This document shows, piece by piece, positions 35,248 to 43,895 of a stretch of 64,000 bases of DNA. Under the pieces are notes generated by a model that worked only from the letters and a program-made list of their open reading frames with translations, was not told where the DNA came from and ran no database searches. Every line of letters begins with the position of its first letter. Positions within the stretch are counted from its first letter, which is position 1. The stretch lies in contig CAXMMR010000010.1 in NCBI GenBank assembly GCA_963692975.2, positions 124,001 to 188,000 of the forward strand, in the 5' to 3' direction. The DNA comes from CAXMMR01 sp963692975 (GTDB taxonomy: Bacteria; Pseudomonadota; Alphaproteobacteria; Acetobacterales; Acetobacteraceae). The position numbers were made by a program, and so were the translations under genes.

Positions 35248-36510
35248 ATGAACACCCAGCCGGACATCGCCGTCGCGCAGATGCGCACCCTTGCCGAGGC
35301 GGCGCGTGCGGCCTCGCGCCGGCTTGCCCGCACCGACGCGGCGGCGCGCGATGCGGGGCTGTGCGCCATGGCGATGGCGCTTCGCGAGCACGCGCAGTCG
35401 ATCCTCGCCGCCAATGCGAGCGACGTGGCGGAATTTAGCGGCAGCGAGGCGTTTCGGGATCGGCTGACGCTCAACCCGGCCCGGCTGGAGGCGATGGCGG
35501 TCGGGCTGGAGGAGATCGCGCGGCTTGCGGATCCGCTTGGCCGTAGCCTGGCAGCGTGGGAGCGGCCGAACGGGCTGCGCATTCGGCGCGTGGCGGCGCC
35601 GATCGGCGTTATCGGCATGATCTACGAGAGCCGGCCCAACGTGGGCGCCGATGCGGCGGGGATCTGCCTGAAGTCCGGCAACGCGGTGATCCTGCGCGGC
35701 GGCTCGGACAGCGTGCGCTCGGCGGGCGCCATCCACATGGCGTTGGTCGAGGGGCTCCGCCGGGTGGGGCTGCCGGAGGCTTGCGTGCAGGTGGTGTCGG
35801 GGACGGACCGGGCGCATGTCGCGGCGATGCTGGGCGCGGCCGGGTTGATCGACCTGATCATTCCGCGCGGCGGTCGGTCGCTGGTGGAGCGGGTGCAGGC
35901 GGAGGCGCGGGTGCCGGTGCTGGCGCATGCCGAGGGGCTTTGCCACACCTACGTGCACGCCGCGGCGGATCCGCAGATGGCGCTGCGGGTGCTGCGCAAC
36001 GCCAAGCTGCGCCGGCCGGGGATTTGCGGCGCCACCGAGACGCTGCTGATCGACCTGGCCATTGCGCCGTCGCTGCTGCCGCGCCTGGTTGAGGATTTGC
36101 GCGAGGGTGGTTGCGCGTTCAGGGCGGATCAGCGCGCGCGGGCGATCGTTGCCGACCTGCCGGCGGCGGCGGCGGAGGATTACGACACCGAATGGCTGGC
36201 GCCGGTGCTGTCGATTGCCGTCGTCGACGGTCTGGAGGCGGCGCTGGCGCATATCGAGCGGCATGGCAGCGAGCACACCGAGGCGATCGTGACCGAGGAT
36301 GCAGCGGTGGCGGAGCGTTTCCTGCGCGAGACCGCCAGCGCTGTCGCGATGTGGAACACCTCGACGCAGTTCTGCGACGGCGGCGAGTTCGGGTTCGGCG
36401 CCGAGATCGGCATTGCCACCGGGCGCCTGCATGCGCGCGGGCCGATCGGCGTCGAGCAGTTGACGACGTTCCGATATCTGGTTGAGGGCGAGGGACAGGT
36501 TCGTGCGTAG
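35248..36510 (+). CDS. proA: Glutamate-5-semialdehyde dehydrogenase
   Basis: Reduces glutamyl-5-phosphate in proline synthesis; 420 residues of the aldehyde dehydrogenase superfamily. Motifs: APIGVIGMIYESRPNV, LKSGNAVILRGGSDS, IPRGGRSLVERV, the catalytic C260 in LRRPGICGATET, and HIERHGSEHTEAIVT near the end. The ATG at 35248 gives the family start; the frame is open earlier but through repeat B7. The partner kinase gene proB is not nearby. Next in the conserved order comes nadD, here separated by repeat A6. Confidence 0.96.
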   Translation: MNTQPDIAVAQMRTLAEAARAASRRLARTDAAARDAGLCAMAMALREHAQSILAANASDVAEFSGSEAFRDRLTLNPARLEAMAVGLEEIARLADPLGRSLAAWERPNGLRIRRVAAPIGVIGMIYESRPNVGADAAGICLKSGNAVILRGGSDSVRSAGAIHMALVEGLRRVGLPEACVQVVSGTDRAHVAAMLGAAGLIDLIIPRGGRSLVERVQAEARVPVLAHAEGLCHTYVHAAADPQMALRVLRNAKLRRPGICGATETLLIDLAIAPSLLPRLVEDLREGGCAFRADQRARAIVADLPAAAAEDYDTEWLAPVLSIAVVDGLEAALAHIERHGSEHTEAIVTEDAAVAERFLRETASAVAMWNTSTQFCDGGEFGFGAEIGIATGRLHARGPIGVEQLTTFRYLVEGEGQVRA

Positions 36511-36516
36511 GAAAGA

Positions 36517-36633
36517 TGTTCTTTTTTGAAAAAAAGAACCGAAAAACTTTCAGTCAATTAGTGTGTATCATTGGCGAGAGATCTCACGGGATAGAAGTCT
36601 TTTTGCTTCTTTTTCTCCGGAAAAAGAAGTTCT
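36517..36633. repeat. Repeat family A, copy A6 (diverged right arm)
   Basis: The left arm is TGTTC/GAACC around T6-G-A7. The right arm has the loop rewritten to TTTTTCTCCGGAAAAAG, but still pairs as a longer hairpin with GCTTC on one side and GAAGT on the other. The core is ~45 bp. It lies between proA and nadD, both rightward. Confidence 0.82.
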
Positions 36634-36657
36634 TGTCTGCCTTCCCTTCTTACCGAG

Positions 36658-37305
36658 ATGCTTGAACCAAGCCGGTTTGGTGATGGACGGCGGATGCGGG
36701 TCGGGTTGCTGGGGGGCTCCTTCAACCCGGCGCATGGCGGGCATCGGCACGTCGCGACCGTGGCGCTTCGCCGGCTACGGCTCGGCCAGGTCTGGCTGCT
36801 GGTGTCGCCGGGCAACCCGCTCAAGCACCCGCATGGCATGGCGCCGCTGGCCGAGCGGCTGGCCTCGGCAACCGCGCTGGTCGTCGATCAGCCGCGGATC
36901 ATTGCGACTGCTCTCGAGCGGCAGCTTGGCACGCGCTACACCGTCGACACGCTGGCCCGGCTGCGACGGCTGTTCCCGCACGTGCGATTCGTCTGGCTGA
37001 TGGGGGCGGACAATCTGCGGCAATTGCCGGCCTGGCGTGGCTGGCTGAGCATCGTCGCCCGCACACCGTTCGCCGTGCTGCCGCGGCCCGGCTACAACGC
37101 CGAGGCGTTGGTCGGCGCGGCGGCATCCCGGCGGCGGCGGGCGCGTCGACCGTCGGCGCAGGCGACCCTGCTCGCCGGAACCGAGGCGCCGGCCTGGCTG
37201 TTCCTGCCGGCCCGCGAGGACGCCGCCTCCGCGACCGCCTTGCGGAGTGCGGCGGCGGCGTCTACTTCCCCGATGCATCCAACGCTGACATCGACAAGGG
37301 GCTGA
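36658..37305 (+). CDS. nadD: Nicotinate-nucleotide adenylyltransferase
   Basis: Adenylates nicotinate mononucleotide in NAD synthesis. 215 residues; the nucleotidyltransferase motif GLLGGSFNPAHGGHRHVA, then VSPGNPLKHPHGMAPLAERL, the central WLMGADNLRQLPAWRGW and a variant of the late ISSTxIR motif (SATALR, ~residues 189-194). About 20 low-complexity residues follow that motif, longer than usual. Start is ATG 36658, or ATG 36694 closer to the motif. Followed by rsfS and rlmH as in most alphaproteobacteria. Confidence 0.93.
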   Translation: MLEPSRFGDGRRMRVGLLGGSFNPAHGGHRHVATVALRRLRLGQVWLLVSPGNPLKHPHGMAPLAERLASATALVVDQPRIIATALERQLGTRYTVDTLARLRRLFPHVRFVWLMGADNLRQLPAWRGWLSIVARTPFAVLPRPGYNAEALVGAAASRRRRARRPSAQATLLAGTEAPAWLFLPAREDAASATALRSAAAASTSPMHPTLTSTRG

Positions 37306-37328
37306 CCGCGATCGCACGCAAACCGCCG

Positions 37329-37874
37329 ATGGAGAGCGCAAGCAAGCTGGCGCGAGGCGCAGCCGGCGATGCCGTCAAGCGACGCGGGTCCGCGCGCCCT
37401 GCCGCTACGCTCGCCGAGGCGGCGAAGATCGCCGGCACGCCGCGCAAGAAGGCAGCCGCCGCCGGGCCGCGCAAGGCCAAGCGCGAGGCCAGCGAGACCG
37501 CGGCGGAGACAGGGCGGCTCGATCAGATGCAGGCAGTGATCGTGACCAGCCTGGAGGACGACAAGGCGGAGCAGGTGGTGACGCTCGATCTTGCCGGCCG
37601 CGCCTCGTTCGCCGACCGGATGGTGATCGCGACCGGGCTCGCTGACCGCCAGATCAGCGCAATGGCGACCCATTTGGAGCAGAAGCTTGAGGAGATCGGC
37701 GTCCGGCGGGTGCAGATCGAGGGGCTGGGCGGCTCGGACTGGGTGCTGATCGACACCGGCGACATCGTCGTGCACCTGTTCAAGCCCGAGGCCCGCTCGC
37801 TCTACGCGCTCGAGAAGATGTGGGGACCCGACCTCGACGAGCGTCGCGACGAGGCGGTGGCCGAGCCCGCCTGA
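37329..37874 (+). CDS. rsfS: Ribosome silencing factor with long N-terminal extension
   Basis: RsfS binds L14 and blocks subunit joining when nutrients are low. The RsfS domain occupies residues ~67-170 (MQAVIVTSLEDDKAEQVVTLDL, ADRMVIATGLADRQISAMA, VQIEGLGGSDWVLIDTGDIVVHLF, REF-like end YALEKMWG). The first ~65 residues are Ala/Lys/Arg-rich and look disordered. The ATG at 37329 is the longest reading; the internal ATG at the start of the domain is a possible alternative. rlmH follows six bases after the stop. Confidence 0.9.
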   Translation: MESASKLARGAAGDAVKRRGSARPAATLAEAAKIAGTPRKKAAAAGPRKAKREASETAAETGRLDQMQAVIVTSLEDDKAEQVVTLDLAGRASFADRMVIATGLADRQISAMATHLEQKLEEIGVRRVQIEGLGGSDWVLIDTGDIVVHLFKPEARSLYALEKMWGPDLDERRDEAVAEPA

Positions 37875-37880
37875 GCCGGC

Positions 37881-38333
37881 GTGCGGCTGCTTGCGGTCGG
37901 GCGGCTGCGTGACGGGCCGGAACTCGAGCTCTATCGCCGGTACGCCGGACGGCTGCGGCCGGCGCTGGCGCTCAGCGAGATTGCGGAGGCGCGCGGCGGC
38001 AGTGCGGCGGAGCTGCGCCGGCGGGACGGCGAGGCGTTGCTGGCGCTGCTGCCGGCCATGGCGATTGCGGTGCCGCTCGACCTCGGCGGCACGCAGCCAG
38101 GCAGCGAGGCGTTCGCCGCGCTGCTGCAGCGCTGGCTCGCCTCGGGCCGCGAGCCTTGCTTCCTGATCGGCGGTGCGGAGGGGCTTGCAGCCGAGGTGTT
38201 GGCGCGCGGCGAGATAGTGCTCTCGCTCGGCGCGCTGACCTGGCCGCACATGCTGGTCCGCGCGATGCTCGCTGAACAATTGTTTCGAGCTCAGGCGATT
38301 CTGTCGGGGCATCCGTATCATCGGAGACGGTAA
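37881..38333 (+). CDS. rlmH: 23S rRNA pseudouridine-1915 N3-methyltransferase RlmH
   Basis: 150-residue SPOUT-class methyltransferase acting on helix 69 of 23S rRNA. Features are the N-terminal RLLAVGRLRDGPELELYRRYAGRL, the SAM-binding knot FLIGGAEGLAAEVLARGEIVLSLGALTWPHMLVRAMLAEQLFRA, and the terminal GHPYHR. The GTG at 37881 gives the family start. In related genomes gpmI follows; here repeat A7 follows and the next gene is on the other strand. Confidence 0.94.
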   Translation: MRLLAVGRLRDGPELELYRRYAGRLRPALALSEIAEARGGSAAELRRRDGEALLALLPAMAIAVPLDLGGTQPGSEAFAALLQRWLASGREPCFLIGGAEGLAAEVLARGEIVLSLGALTWPHMLVRAMLAEQLFRAQAILSGHPYHRRR

Positions 38334-38337
38334 GCGA

Positions 38338-38455
38338 GAGCTTCTTTTTTGCAAAAAAGAAACAAAAAACTTCTGACTATGGCTTCGCCCTGCGCGCGGG
38401 GTAAGCGTCAGCCTCATGGATAAAAATTTTTTGGTTCTTTTTTCTAAAAAAGAAC
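38338..38455. repeat. Repeat family A, copy A7
   Basis: The left arm is GCTTC-T6-GC-A6-GAAAC, a weaker stem. The right arm is GGTTC-T6-CT-A6-GAACG. The core is ~45 bp. It lies between the convergent rlmH and universal stress protein genes, a few bases from each stop. Confidence 0.83.
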
Positions 38456-38465
38456 GCCTTCCTGT

Positions 38466-39332
38466 CTACCGCGACAGCATCAGCGGCAAATCAGCATGTT
38501 CCAGCACATAGCGTGTGTTGCCACCTGCGATCATCTGCAGCAGGCGTGACTTGGAGTAAGCGCCCATGCCGAGCAGGTCGGCATGAAAGGCGCGAGCGGC
38601 GGTCAGCAGCCCGGCGCCGACGCTGCGCTCGACCAGCGGAAACGCAGTCGTGCCGGCGTGCACGCCGTGCAGCTCCAGGTAGTCGAGCAGCTCGCCGACT
38701 GGAGGCCCCGGCCGCTGATATTCGTCCGAATGCAGCACCTGGACGGCCTCCGCCCGCTGCAGCATCGGCAGCATCGCGGCGACCATGCGCGAGGCCTCGG
38801 CGGTGCCGTTCCAGGCCAGGCAGCAGCGCCGGCCGACGCTGAGCGGCGCTACGAGCGGCGCGATCACCACCGGCCGGCGGCTGTCGAACAGCACCGCATG
38901 CAGCGCCTCCGACGCGGCGAGGTCCTGGCCTGCCTTGCCATGCGGCACCACCACCAGGTCGGCAAGCCGCGAGCGCTGGGCGATCATCTCGTCAGCCCGG
39001 CCGACCAGGGTGGTGAAGCTGACGCTGGCGGCCGTTGCGTCCGGACGGGCCGGGCTGACCATGACGCCGTGCTCGGCCACGCAGTCGTCGAACATCGCCC
39101 GGACACTGCGGCTGCGCTCCGAACCCTCGTTCTCGGTGGCGGTCATAATGTCCTCGATCATGGCGCCGGAGAGCCCGTCGCCGGCGAGCGGCGAGACGTC
39201 GCGGCTGTCGAGGCGGACATGCAGGGCGTCGACATGGGCCCGCCAGGGCGCGGCGAGCACAAGGGCGGTGCCAAGCGCGGCGGCGCCGGCGCGGGTGCTG
39301 GCCAGCGGCAGCAGGATCTTGCGGATCGACAT
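38466..39332 (-). CDS. Universal stress protein (two-domain UspA type)
   Basis: 288 residues. The N-terminal Usp-like half (~1-140) begins SIRKILLPLASTRAGAAALGTAL. The second half (~150-288) has RRCCLAWNGTAEASRMVAAMLPML and ends LLGMGAYSKSRLLQMIAGGNTRYVLEHADLPLMLS, the usual Usp C-terminus. The ATP-binding G-x2-G-x9-G(S/T) motif appears only as GMGAYSKSRLLQMIAGGNTR, close to canonical. Probably a cytoplasmic stress or redox-response protein; no target known. The ATG at 39332 begins the family N-terminus. Confidence 0.87.
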   Translation of the reverse strand: MSIRKILLPLASTRAGAAALGTALVLAAPWRAHVDALHVRLDSRDVSPLAGDGLSGAMIEDIMTATENEGSERSRSVRAMFDDCVAEHGVMVSPARPDATAASVSFTTLVGRADEMIAQRSRLADLVVVPHGKAGQDLAASEALHAVLFDSRRPVVIAPLVAPLSVGRRCCLAWNGTAEASRMVAAMLPMLQRAEAVQVLHSDEYQRPGPPVGELLDYLELHGVHAGTTAFPLVERSVGAGLLTAARAFHADLLGMGAYSKSRLLQMIAGGNTRYVLEHADLPLMLSR

Positions 39333-39391
39333 CCTCGCGTTCCTCTTTTGCGCGAGCCTAGCAGGGCCACGGGAAAGTCGAAGCGGGGAAG

Positions 39392-39597
39392 CGAGGCCAG
39401 GAGCTTCGCCCCTGGCCCCCATTAAAGGCGAAGCCTTTAAAATCCGTTTATTCGCCGTGCCGAAGTGGCGACGTCCGGTGCCCTATGCACAGGGTCGAAT
39501 GGCTTCTCCAAGCAAGGAGGAGCCTGCTGAGACTCCCACGAATGGGGATCCGGGGCCTCAGGCCCCGGCGGGTCCAGGGCAGCGCCCTGGCCTTCCC
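39392..39597. repeat. Repeat family B, copy B8 (complete)
   Basis: Left half CCAGGAGCTTCGCCCCTGG (one mismatch) and AAAGGCGAAGCCTTT. The core contains GAATGGCTTCTCCAAGCAAG. Right half GGGGCCTCAGGCCCC and CCAGGGCAGCGCCCTGG. It ends two bases before the pdxH stop on the minus strand. Confidence 0.82.
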
Positions 39598-39599
39598 CC

Positions 39600-40205
39600 T
39601 CATGGAAACAGCTTGCTGACCGTCCAGCCGCTTTCGGCGCGTTCGTAGAGCGTGCGGTCATGCAGCCGGAACTCGATGTCCTGCCAGAACTCGAACCGTT
39701 GCGGCGTCACGAGCAGGCCCGTCCAGTGCGGCGGCCGCGGCACGTCCTCGCCCGGAAAGCGCGCGTCGAACAGGTCGAGCCGGGCCTGCAGCGTCTCCCG
39801 GCCGGGTAGCGGGCGGGATTGCTCCGAGGCCCAGGCGCCGAGGCGCGACGTGCGCGGACGGCTGGCGAAGTAGGCGTCCGCCTCCGCGTCGGGGACGTGC
39901 CGGACGGCGCCCTCGATGCGGATCTGGCGGCGCAGCGACTTCCAATGGAATAACAGCGCGGCCGCCGGGTGGCTCGTCAGCTCCCGGCCCTTGCGGCTTT
40001 CCAGGTTGGTGTAGAACACGAAGCCCCGTTCGTCGCGCGCCTTGAGCAGGACGATCCGGGCCGAGGGCCGGCCGTCGGCGCTGATGGTCGCGACCGTCAT
40101 GGCGTTCGGGTCGTTGACCTCATGGCGCTCGGCATCGGCGAACCAGGCGTCGAACTGCTCGAACGGCGCCGCGTGCGGGCTCGGCGTGTCGCTTTGCTGC
40201 TGCAT
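39600..40205 (-). CDS. pdxH: Pyridoxamine 5'-phosphate oxidase
   Basis: FMN-dependent oxidation of pyridoxamine/pyridoxine 5'-phosphate to pyridoxal 5'-phosphate; 201 residues. Motifs are MTVATISADGRPSARIVLLKA, FVFYTNLESRKGRELTSHPAAALLFHW, RQIRIEGAV, ASEQSRPLPGRETL and the C-terminal FEFWQDIEFRLHDR with final LFP. The ATG at 40205 has AGGAG nine bases upstream. Divergent from fabI, with 142 bp between; no operator found there. Confidence 0.96.
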   Translation of the reverse strand: MQQQSDTPSPHAAPFEQFDAWFADAERHEVNDPNAMTVATISADGRPSARIVLLKARDERGFVFYTNLESRKGRELTSHPAAALLFHWKSLRRQIRIEGAVRHVPDAEADAYFASRPRTSRLGAWASEQSRPLPGRETLQARLDLFDARFPGEDVPRPPHWTGLLVTPQRFEFWQDIEFRLHDRTLYERAESGWTVSKLFP

Positions 40206-40347
40206 CGTCGCTCCTGGTGGTTGCGTCGGCCGGATCGGGCGCAGCAGGCCCTGCGGCTTGCGTTGCTGCAAGGGCCTGTGTCACCACGCCTCTCAGCGCA
40301 CGGCTCTTGCCGGCGGCTCGCGCTGCCAACCCGATCAGAGATGCATC

Positions 40348-41220
40348 ATGGCCGACACCCCCATCCCAGCCGACGCGGCCATGCCGCAGGCCGCGGCGGC
40401 ACAGACGATCCGCGGCACGCTGATGCAGGGTCGGCGCGGTCTGGTCATGGGGGTGGCGAACGAGCGCTCGCTGGCCTGGGCGATCGCCAGGAGCTGCGCC
40501 GCGCAGGGGGCGGAGGTGGCCTTCACCTACCAGGGCGAGGCGCTCGGCAAGCGCGTTCGTCCACTCGCCGAGAGCATCGGCTCCACCCTCGTCCTGCCCT
40601 GCGATGTTGGTGACGACGCCGCCATCGAGGCGACGTTCGCGGCGGTGGAGCAGCACTGGGGCGAGCTTGACTTCGTAGTCCACGCCATCGGCTGGGTCGA
40701 CAAGCAGTACCTGCGCGGTCTCTACATGGACACGCCGCGCGCCGCCTTTCTGACCGCGCTCGACATCTCCTGCTTTTCGTTTACCGCCGTGAGCCGGGCG
40801 GCGGCGCCGCTGATGAAGCCCGGGGGCTCGCTGCTGACCCTGACCTATCTCGGCGCCGAGAAGGTGATGCCGCACTACAACGTCATGGGCGTGGCCAAGG
40901 CGGCGCTGGAGGCCTCGGTGCGCTATCTCGCCGCCGACCTCGGGCCGCGCGGCATCCGGGTCAACGCCCTGAGCGCCGGTCCGCTGAAGACGCTGGCGGC
41001 CAGCGGCATCGGCGACTTCCGTTACATCCTACGCTGGAACCAGCTCAACGCGCCGATGGAGCGCAACGTGACGCTGGACGACGTCGGCGGCGCCGGGCTC
41101 TATCTACTGTCAAACCTGGCGAGCGGCGTTACCGGCGAGGTGCACCACGTGGATTGCGGCTACCACATCGTCGGCATGAAAAATCCTAATGCGCCGGACA
41201 TTGCGGTGGCGCCGGAGTGA
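40348..41220 (+). CDS. fabI: Enoyl-ACP reductase (NADH) FabI
   Basis: Last reductive step of fatty acid elongation, an atypical short-chain dehydrogenase; 290 residues. Motifs: GLVMGVANERSLAWAIA (cofactor), FTYQGEALGKRV, VVHAIGWVDKQYLRG, the catalytic tyrosine/lysine pair YNVMGVAKAALEASVRYLAADLGPRGIRVNALSAGPLKTLAA, and HHVDCGYHIVGM at the end. A short N-terminal extension of ~25 residues precedes the core. The ATG at 40348 has no strong ribosome site; an internal ATG nearer the core is possible. aroC follows after 28 bp. Confidence 0.95.
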   Translation: MADTPIPADAAMPQAAAAQTIRGTLMQGRRGLVMGVANERSLAWAIARSCAAQGAEVAFTYQGEALGKRVRPLAESIGSTLVLPCDVGDDAAIEATFAAVEQHWGELDFVVHAIGWVDKQYLRGLYMDTPRAAFLTALDISCFSFTAVSRAAAPLMKPGGSLLTLTYLGAEKVMPHYNVMGVAKAALEASVRYLAADLGPRGIRVNALSAGPLKTLAASGIGDFRYILRWNQLNAPMERNVTLDDVGGAGLYLLSNLASGVTGEVHHVDCGYHIVGMKNPNAPDIAVAPE

Positions 41221-41248
41221 GACCGGCGAGGCCGGGCGCGGCGCGCAG

Positions 41249-42382
41249 ATGAGCCACAACAGCTTCGGACACCTGTTCCGGGTGACGACCTGGGGCGAGA
41301 GCCATGGCGCGGCGATCGGCTGCGTGATCGACGGCTGCCCGCCGCGCATTGCGCTCGATGCTGCCGACATCCAGCCCCTGCTTGACCGGCGCCGCCCCGG
41401 CCAGTCGCGCTACACGACGCAGCGCCAGGAGGCCGACCAGGTCCGCATCCTCTCCGGCGTGTTCGAGGGAGTGACCACCGGCACGCCGATCTCGCTGCTG
41501 ATCGAGAACACCGACGCCCGCAGCCGCGACTACGCCAACATCGCGCAGAGCTTCCGCCCGGGACATGCCGACCTCGCCTACCAGCTGAAATACGGCGTGC
41601 GCGACCATCGCGGCGGCGGCCGCAGCTCGGCGCGCGAGACCGCGATGCGGGTCGCGGCCGGCGCCATTGCGCGCAAGATACTGCCCGGCGTGCGGATCCG
41701 CGGCGCCCTGGTGCAGGTCGGCCCCGACGGGATCGACCGCTCCGCCTTCGACTGGGCTGAGGTGGAGCGCAACCCGTTCTTCTGCCCAGATGCCATGGCC
41801 GCCGCTCGCTGGGCGGTGCTGCTGGACGCGGCGCGGCGGCGCGGCTCCTCGCTTGGCGCCATCGTTGAGGTGGTCGCCGAGCAGGTGCCGGTGGGGCTGG
41901 GCGCGCCGCTCTACGCGAAGCTCGATGCCGAGCTGGCGGGCGCCCTGATGGGGATCAATGCCGTCAAGGCGGTCGAGATCGGCGACGGCCTGGCGGCGGC
42001 GGCGGCGAGCGGCGAGGATACCGACGAGATGCTGCCGCTGGCCGATGGCAGCGTCGGTTTCGCCTCCAATCACGCCGGCGGCATCCTGGGCGGCATCTCG
42101 ACCGGCCAGCCGATCGTCGTGCGCTTTGCCGTCAAGCCGACGAGCTCGATCCTGACGCCGCGACGCTCGATCGACATTGCCGCTCAGGCGGTCGAGGTGT
42201 CGACCCGCGGGCGGCACGATCCCTGCGTCGGCATACGTGCGGTCCCGGTGGGCGAGGCGATGGTGGCGTGCGTGCTCGCCGATCACCTGCTGCGGCACCG
42301 CGCGCAGAACCCCGGCGCGCCGACGACGGCGCGGCTCGATCAGCCCGGCGAAGGGACAGGAATTTCCGCGTTGCTCACCTAG
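41249..42382 (+). CDS. aroC: Chorismate synthase
   Basis: Final step of the shikimate pathway, requiring reduced FMN. 377 residues; three signature regions are present: GESHGAAIGCVIDGCPP, RPGHADLAYQLKYGVRDHRGGGRSSARETAMRVAAGAIARK and FASNHAGGILGGISTGQPIVVRFAVKPTSSI, plus RGRHDPCVGIRAVPVGEAMVA. The ATG at 41249 gives the family start. The fabI-aroC order recurs in alphaproteobacteria. Confidence 0.97.
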   Translation: MSHNSFGHLFRVTTWGESHGAAIGCVIDGCPPRIALDAADIQPLLDRRRPGQSRYTTQRQEADQVRILSGVFEGVTTGTPISLLIENTDARSRDYANIAQSFRPGHADLAYQLKYGVRDHRGGGRSSARETAMRVAAGAIARKILPGVRIRGALVQVGPDGIDRSAFDWAEVERNPFFCPDAMAAARWAVLLDAARRRGSSLGAIVEVVAEQVPVGLGAPLYAKLDAELAGALMGINAVKAVEIGDGLAAAAASGEDTDEMLPLADGSVGFASNHAGGILGGISTGQPIVVRFAVKPTSSILTPRRSIDIAAQAVEVSTRGRHDPCVGIRAVPVGEAMVACVLADHLLRHRAQNPGAPTTARLDQPGEGTGISALLT

Positions 42383-42424
42383 ACGTGACGAACACTCCGC
42401 GGTGGGTTTGCCGATCTAGGGGTT

Positions 42425-43618
42425 ATGGCACATCGCTCCGACACACAGACCGTCGCGGCCCTCGAGACCTTCGTAGGCTTCGTCGGCAAACGGTTGTGGA
42501 CAGAGCGCATGGCGTTCCTCGAACGTGGGGCGACGCCGACGCTGGCTGGCCGCGCTTTGCTGCGCCGGCATGCCGTTGAGCGGGTGATTGAGCGCTTTCG
42601 CCGCGGTGGCGGATTGCAGCGCGAGGCTGACCGGCACGTGCTGCATCTGGCCGTGCTGGCCTCGCAGCTGATCGGGGAGCTGACTATTCCGGGGCGGGCG
42701 CGCTATGCCGCCCGGCTCCGCGAGGCGCTGAGCGGCGACGGCGTGCTGATCGGTTTGTTCCACCTCCTCGCGACGGCTGACCGACAGCGTCAGCACGGCT
42801 TCGAGATCAGCTATGACGGCCTGGACGACGGCGCGCCCTACGATTTGCTGCTGACTCGCGACGGGTTGGAGGCGGAGATCGTCTGCGACATCATCTCCGC
42901 CGAGCAGGGGCGCGACCTGCACCGCTACGCCTGGATCCAGCTCGTCGACCGGGTGGATCCGGACCTGCAAGTCTGGCTAGCCCAGCATCCCGGCCGCTAT
43001 CTGCTCAAGATGACGCTGCCGAACGGCTTGCGTACCGACCGCGACCCCGCCGAGCCCTGCGTGCTGGCCTCGCTGCATCGGCGTATCAACGCGTTGTTGG
43101 TCGAGCGTCGGCGCGCCTGCCACGACCAGGCGGCGGTGCTGCGGCTCGACCCGCTGGTGCTGGCCGCCGCACGGGGCGAGGCGCCTGACCTGCTGGGCCG
43201 TTTGCGGCGCGAGTTCGGCCCGGAGGCGCATCTTGCGGTGACGGCGGAGCGCGGCTCGGTGTTCGTCATGGCGGCCCGTGCGGCGCGTGAGGACGAGATT
43301 GCCCAGGCGGTGCACCGGCATATGGCGGCGATCGCGCCGACACGGCTGACCGGCACGCGGCCGGGGATCCTCGCGATGTTCCTCGAGGACCTTGACCGGG
43401 CTGACTGGCGGCTGCTGTGCGAGCGGCTCGAGCTTGAAGGCGAGGCGCGGCAGTTCCTGACACGGCCGGAAGCCCGCTCGGTGGTCGCGATCACGTGCAC
43501 CTCGCGTCGCGAGCTGTTCGCCGCTCCCAGTGAGGATGGCGGGCTGCGGTTCCGCAACCAGGCCCATCCCGCCGCCAAGCTCCCTGCGCTGGCCGCGGCG
43601 GTGCTGTCGACCGTCTAA
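42425..43618 (+). CDS. Conserved-looking protein of unknown function
   Basis: 397 residues, no family recognised. The first ~100 residues are helical and basic. Near residues 136-165 the segment APYDLLLTRDGLEAEIVCDIISAEQGRD has the spacing of a PD-(D/E)xK nuclease core (D, then E-x-V in place of E-x-K), but the catalytic lysine is missing. The C-terminal ~150 residues are also charged and end SRRELFAAPSEDGGLRFRNQAHP. No signal peptide or membrane segment. The gene starts 42 bases after aroC, probably in one transcript, and ends just before the hairpin at 43640. Confidence 0.7.
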   Translation: MAHRSDTQTVAALETFVGFVGKRLWTERMAFLERGATPTLAGRALLRRHAVERVIERFRRGGGLQREADRHVLHLAVLASQLIGELTIPGRARYAARLREALSGDGVLIGLFHLLATADRQRQHGFEISYDGLDDGAPYDLLLTRDGLEAEIVCDIISAEQGRDLHRYAWIQLVDRVDPDLQVWLAQHPGRYLLKMTLPNGLRTDRDPAEPCVLASLHRRINALLVERRRACHDQAAVLRLDPLVLAAARGEAPDLLGRLRREFGPEAHLAVTAERGSVFVMAARAAREDEIAQAVHRHMAAIAPTRLTGTRPGILAMFLEDLDRADWRLLCERLELEGEARQFLTRPEARSVVAITCTSRRELFAAPSEDGGLRFRNQAHPAAKLPALAAAVLSTV

Positions 43619-43639
43619 CCGGTATCGGCGTCATCATGT

Positions 43640-43661
43640 CGTCTGCGGTGAGCCGCAGACG
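43640..43661. terminator. Hairpin after the unknown gene at 42.4-43.6 kb
   Basis: CGTCTGCGG-TGAG-CCGCAGACG, a perfect nine-base-pair stem with a four-base loop, 21 bases after the stop codon. The following bases (TCTAAAAATC) are not a run of T, so it is not a classic intrinsic terminator, but position and stability suggest one. Confidence 0.6.
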
Positions 43662-43726
43662 TCTAAAAATCATTGCTCATTGTTCATGTGTCTGCTTTGC
43701 TGCATGTGCGAAGAACGAGGTGGGTT

Positions 43727-43864
43727 GTGACCGAGGCAGACTACCAGGACAAGATGCTGGAGCTCGACCGCCTGCTGAACGACCCGGGCGTGGACATGCA
43801 GGCCTCCCGCGTCTGGTCGCTGCTCGACGAAGTCGCACTCTATGACGAGGACGCTGCGGCCTGA
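43727..43864 (+). CDS. Small acidic protein of unknown function
   Basis: 45 residues starting at GTG 43727 with GAGGTGG a few bases upstream. The sequence is helical and acidic (TEADYQDKMLELDRLLNDPG, then DEVALYDEDAAA). It lies in its own gap between the hairpin at 43640 and the convergent secreted-protein gene. The ribosome site and codon use suggest it is real; no family is recognised. Confidence 0.55.
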   Translation: MTEADYQDKMLELDRLLNDPGVDMQASRVWSLLDEVALYDEDAAA

Positions 43865-43895
43865 CGTCTTCGCCCCGAGCTTAAGCCCCCAGGCG

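Noticed and set aside
36658..37329. Frameshift at the end of nadD
   Set aside because: The tail after the SATALR motif is unusual but low-complexity; no alternative frame gives a better family C-terminus.
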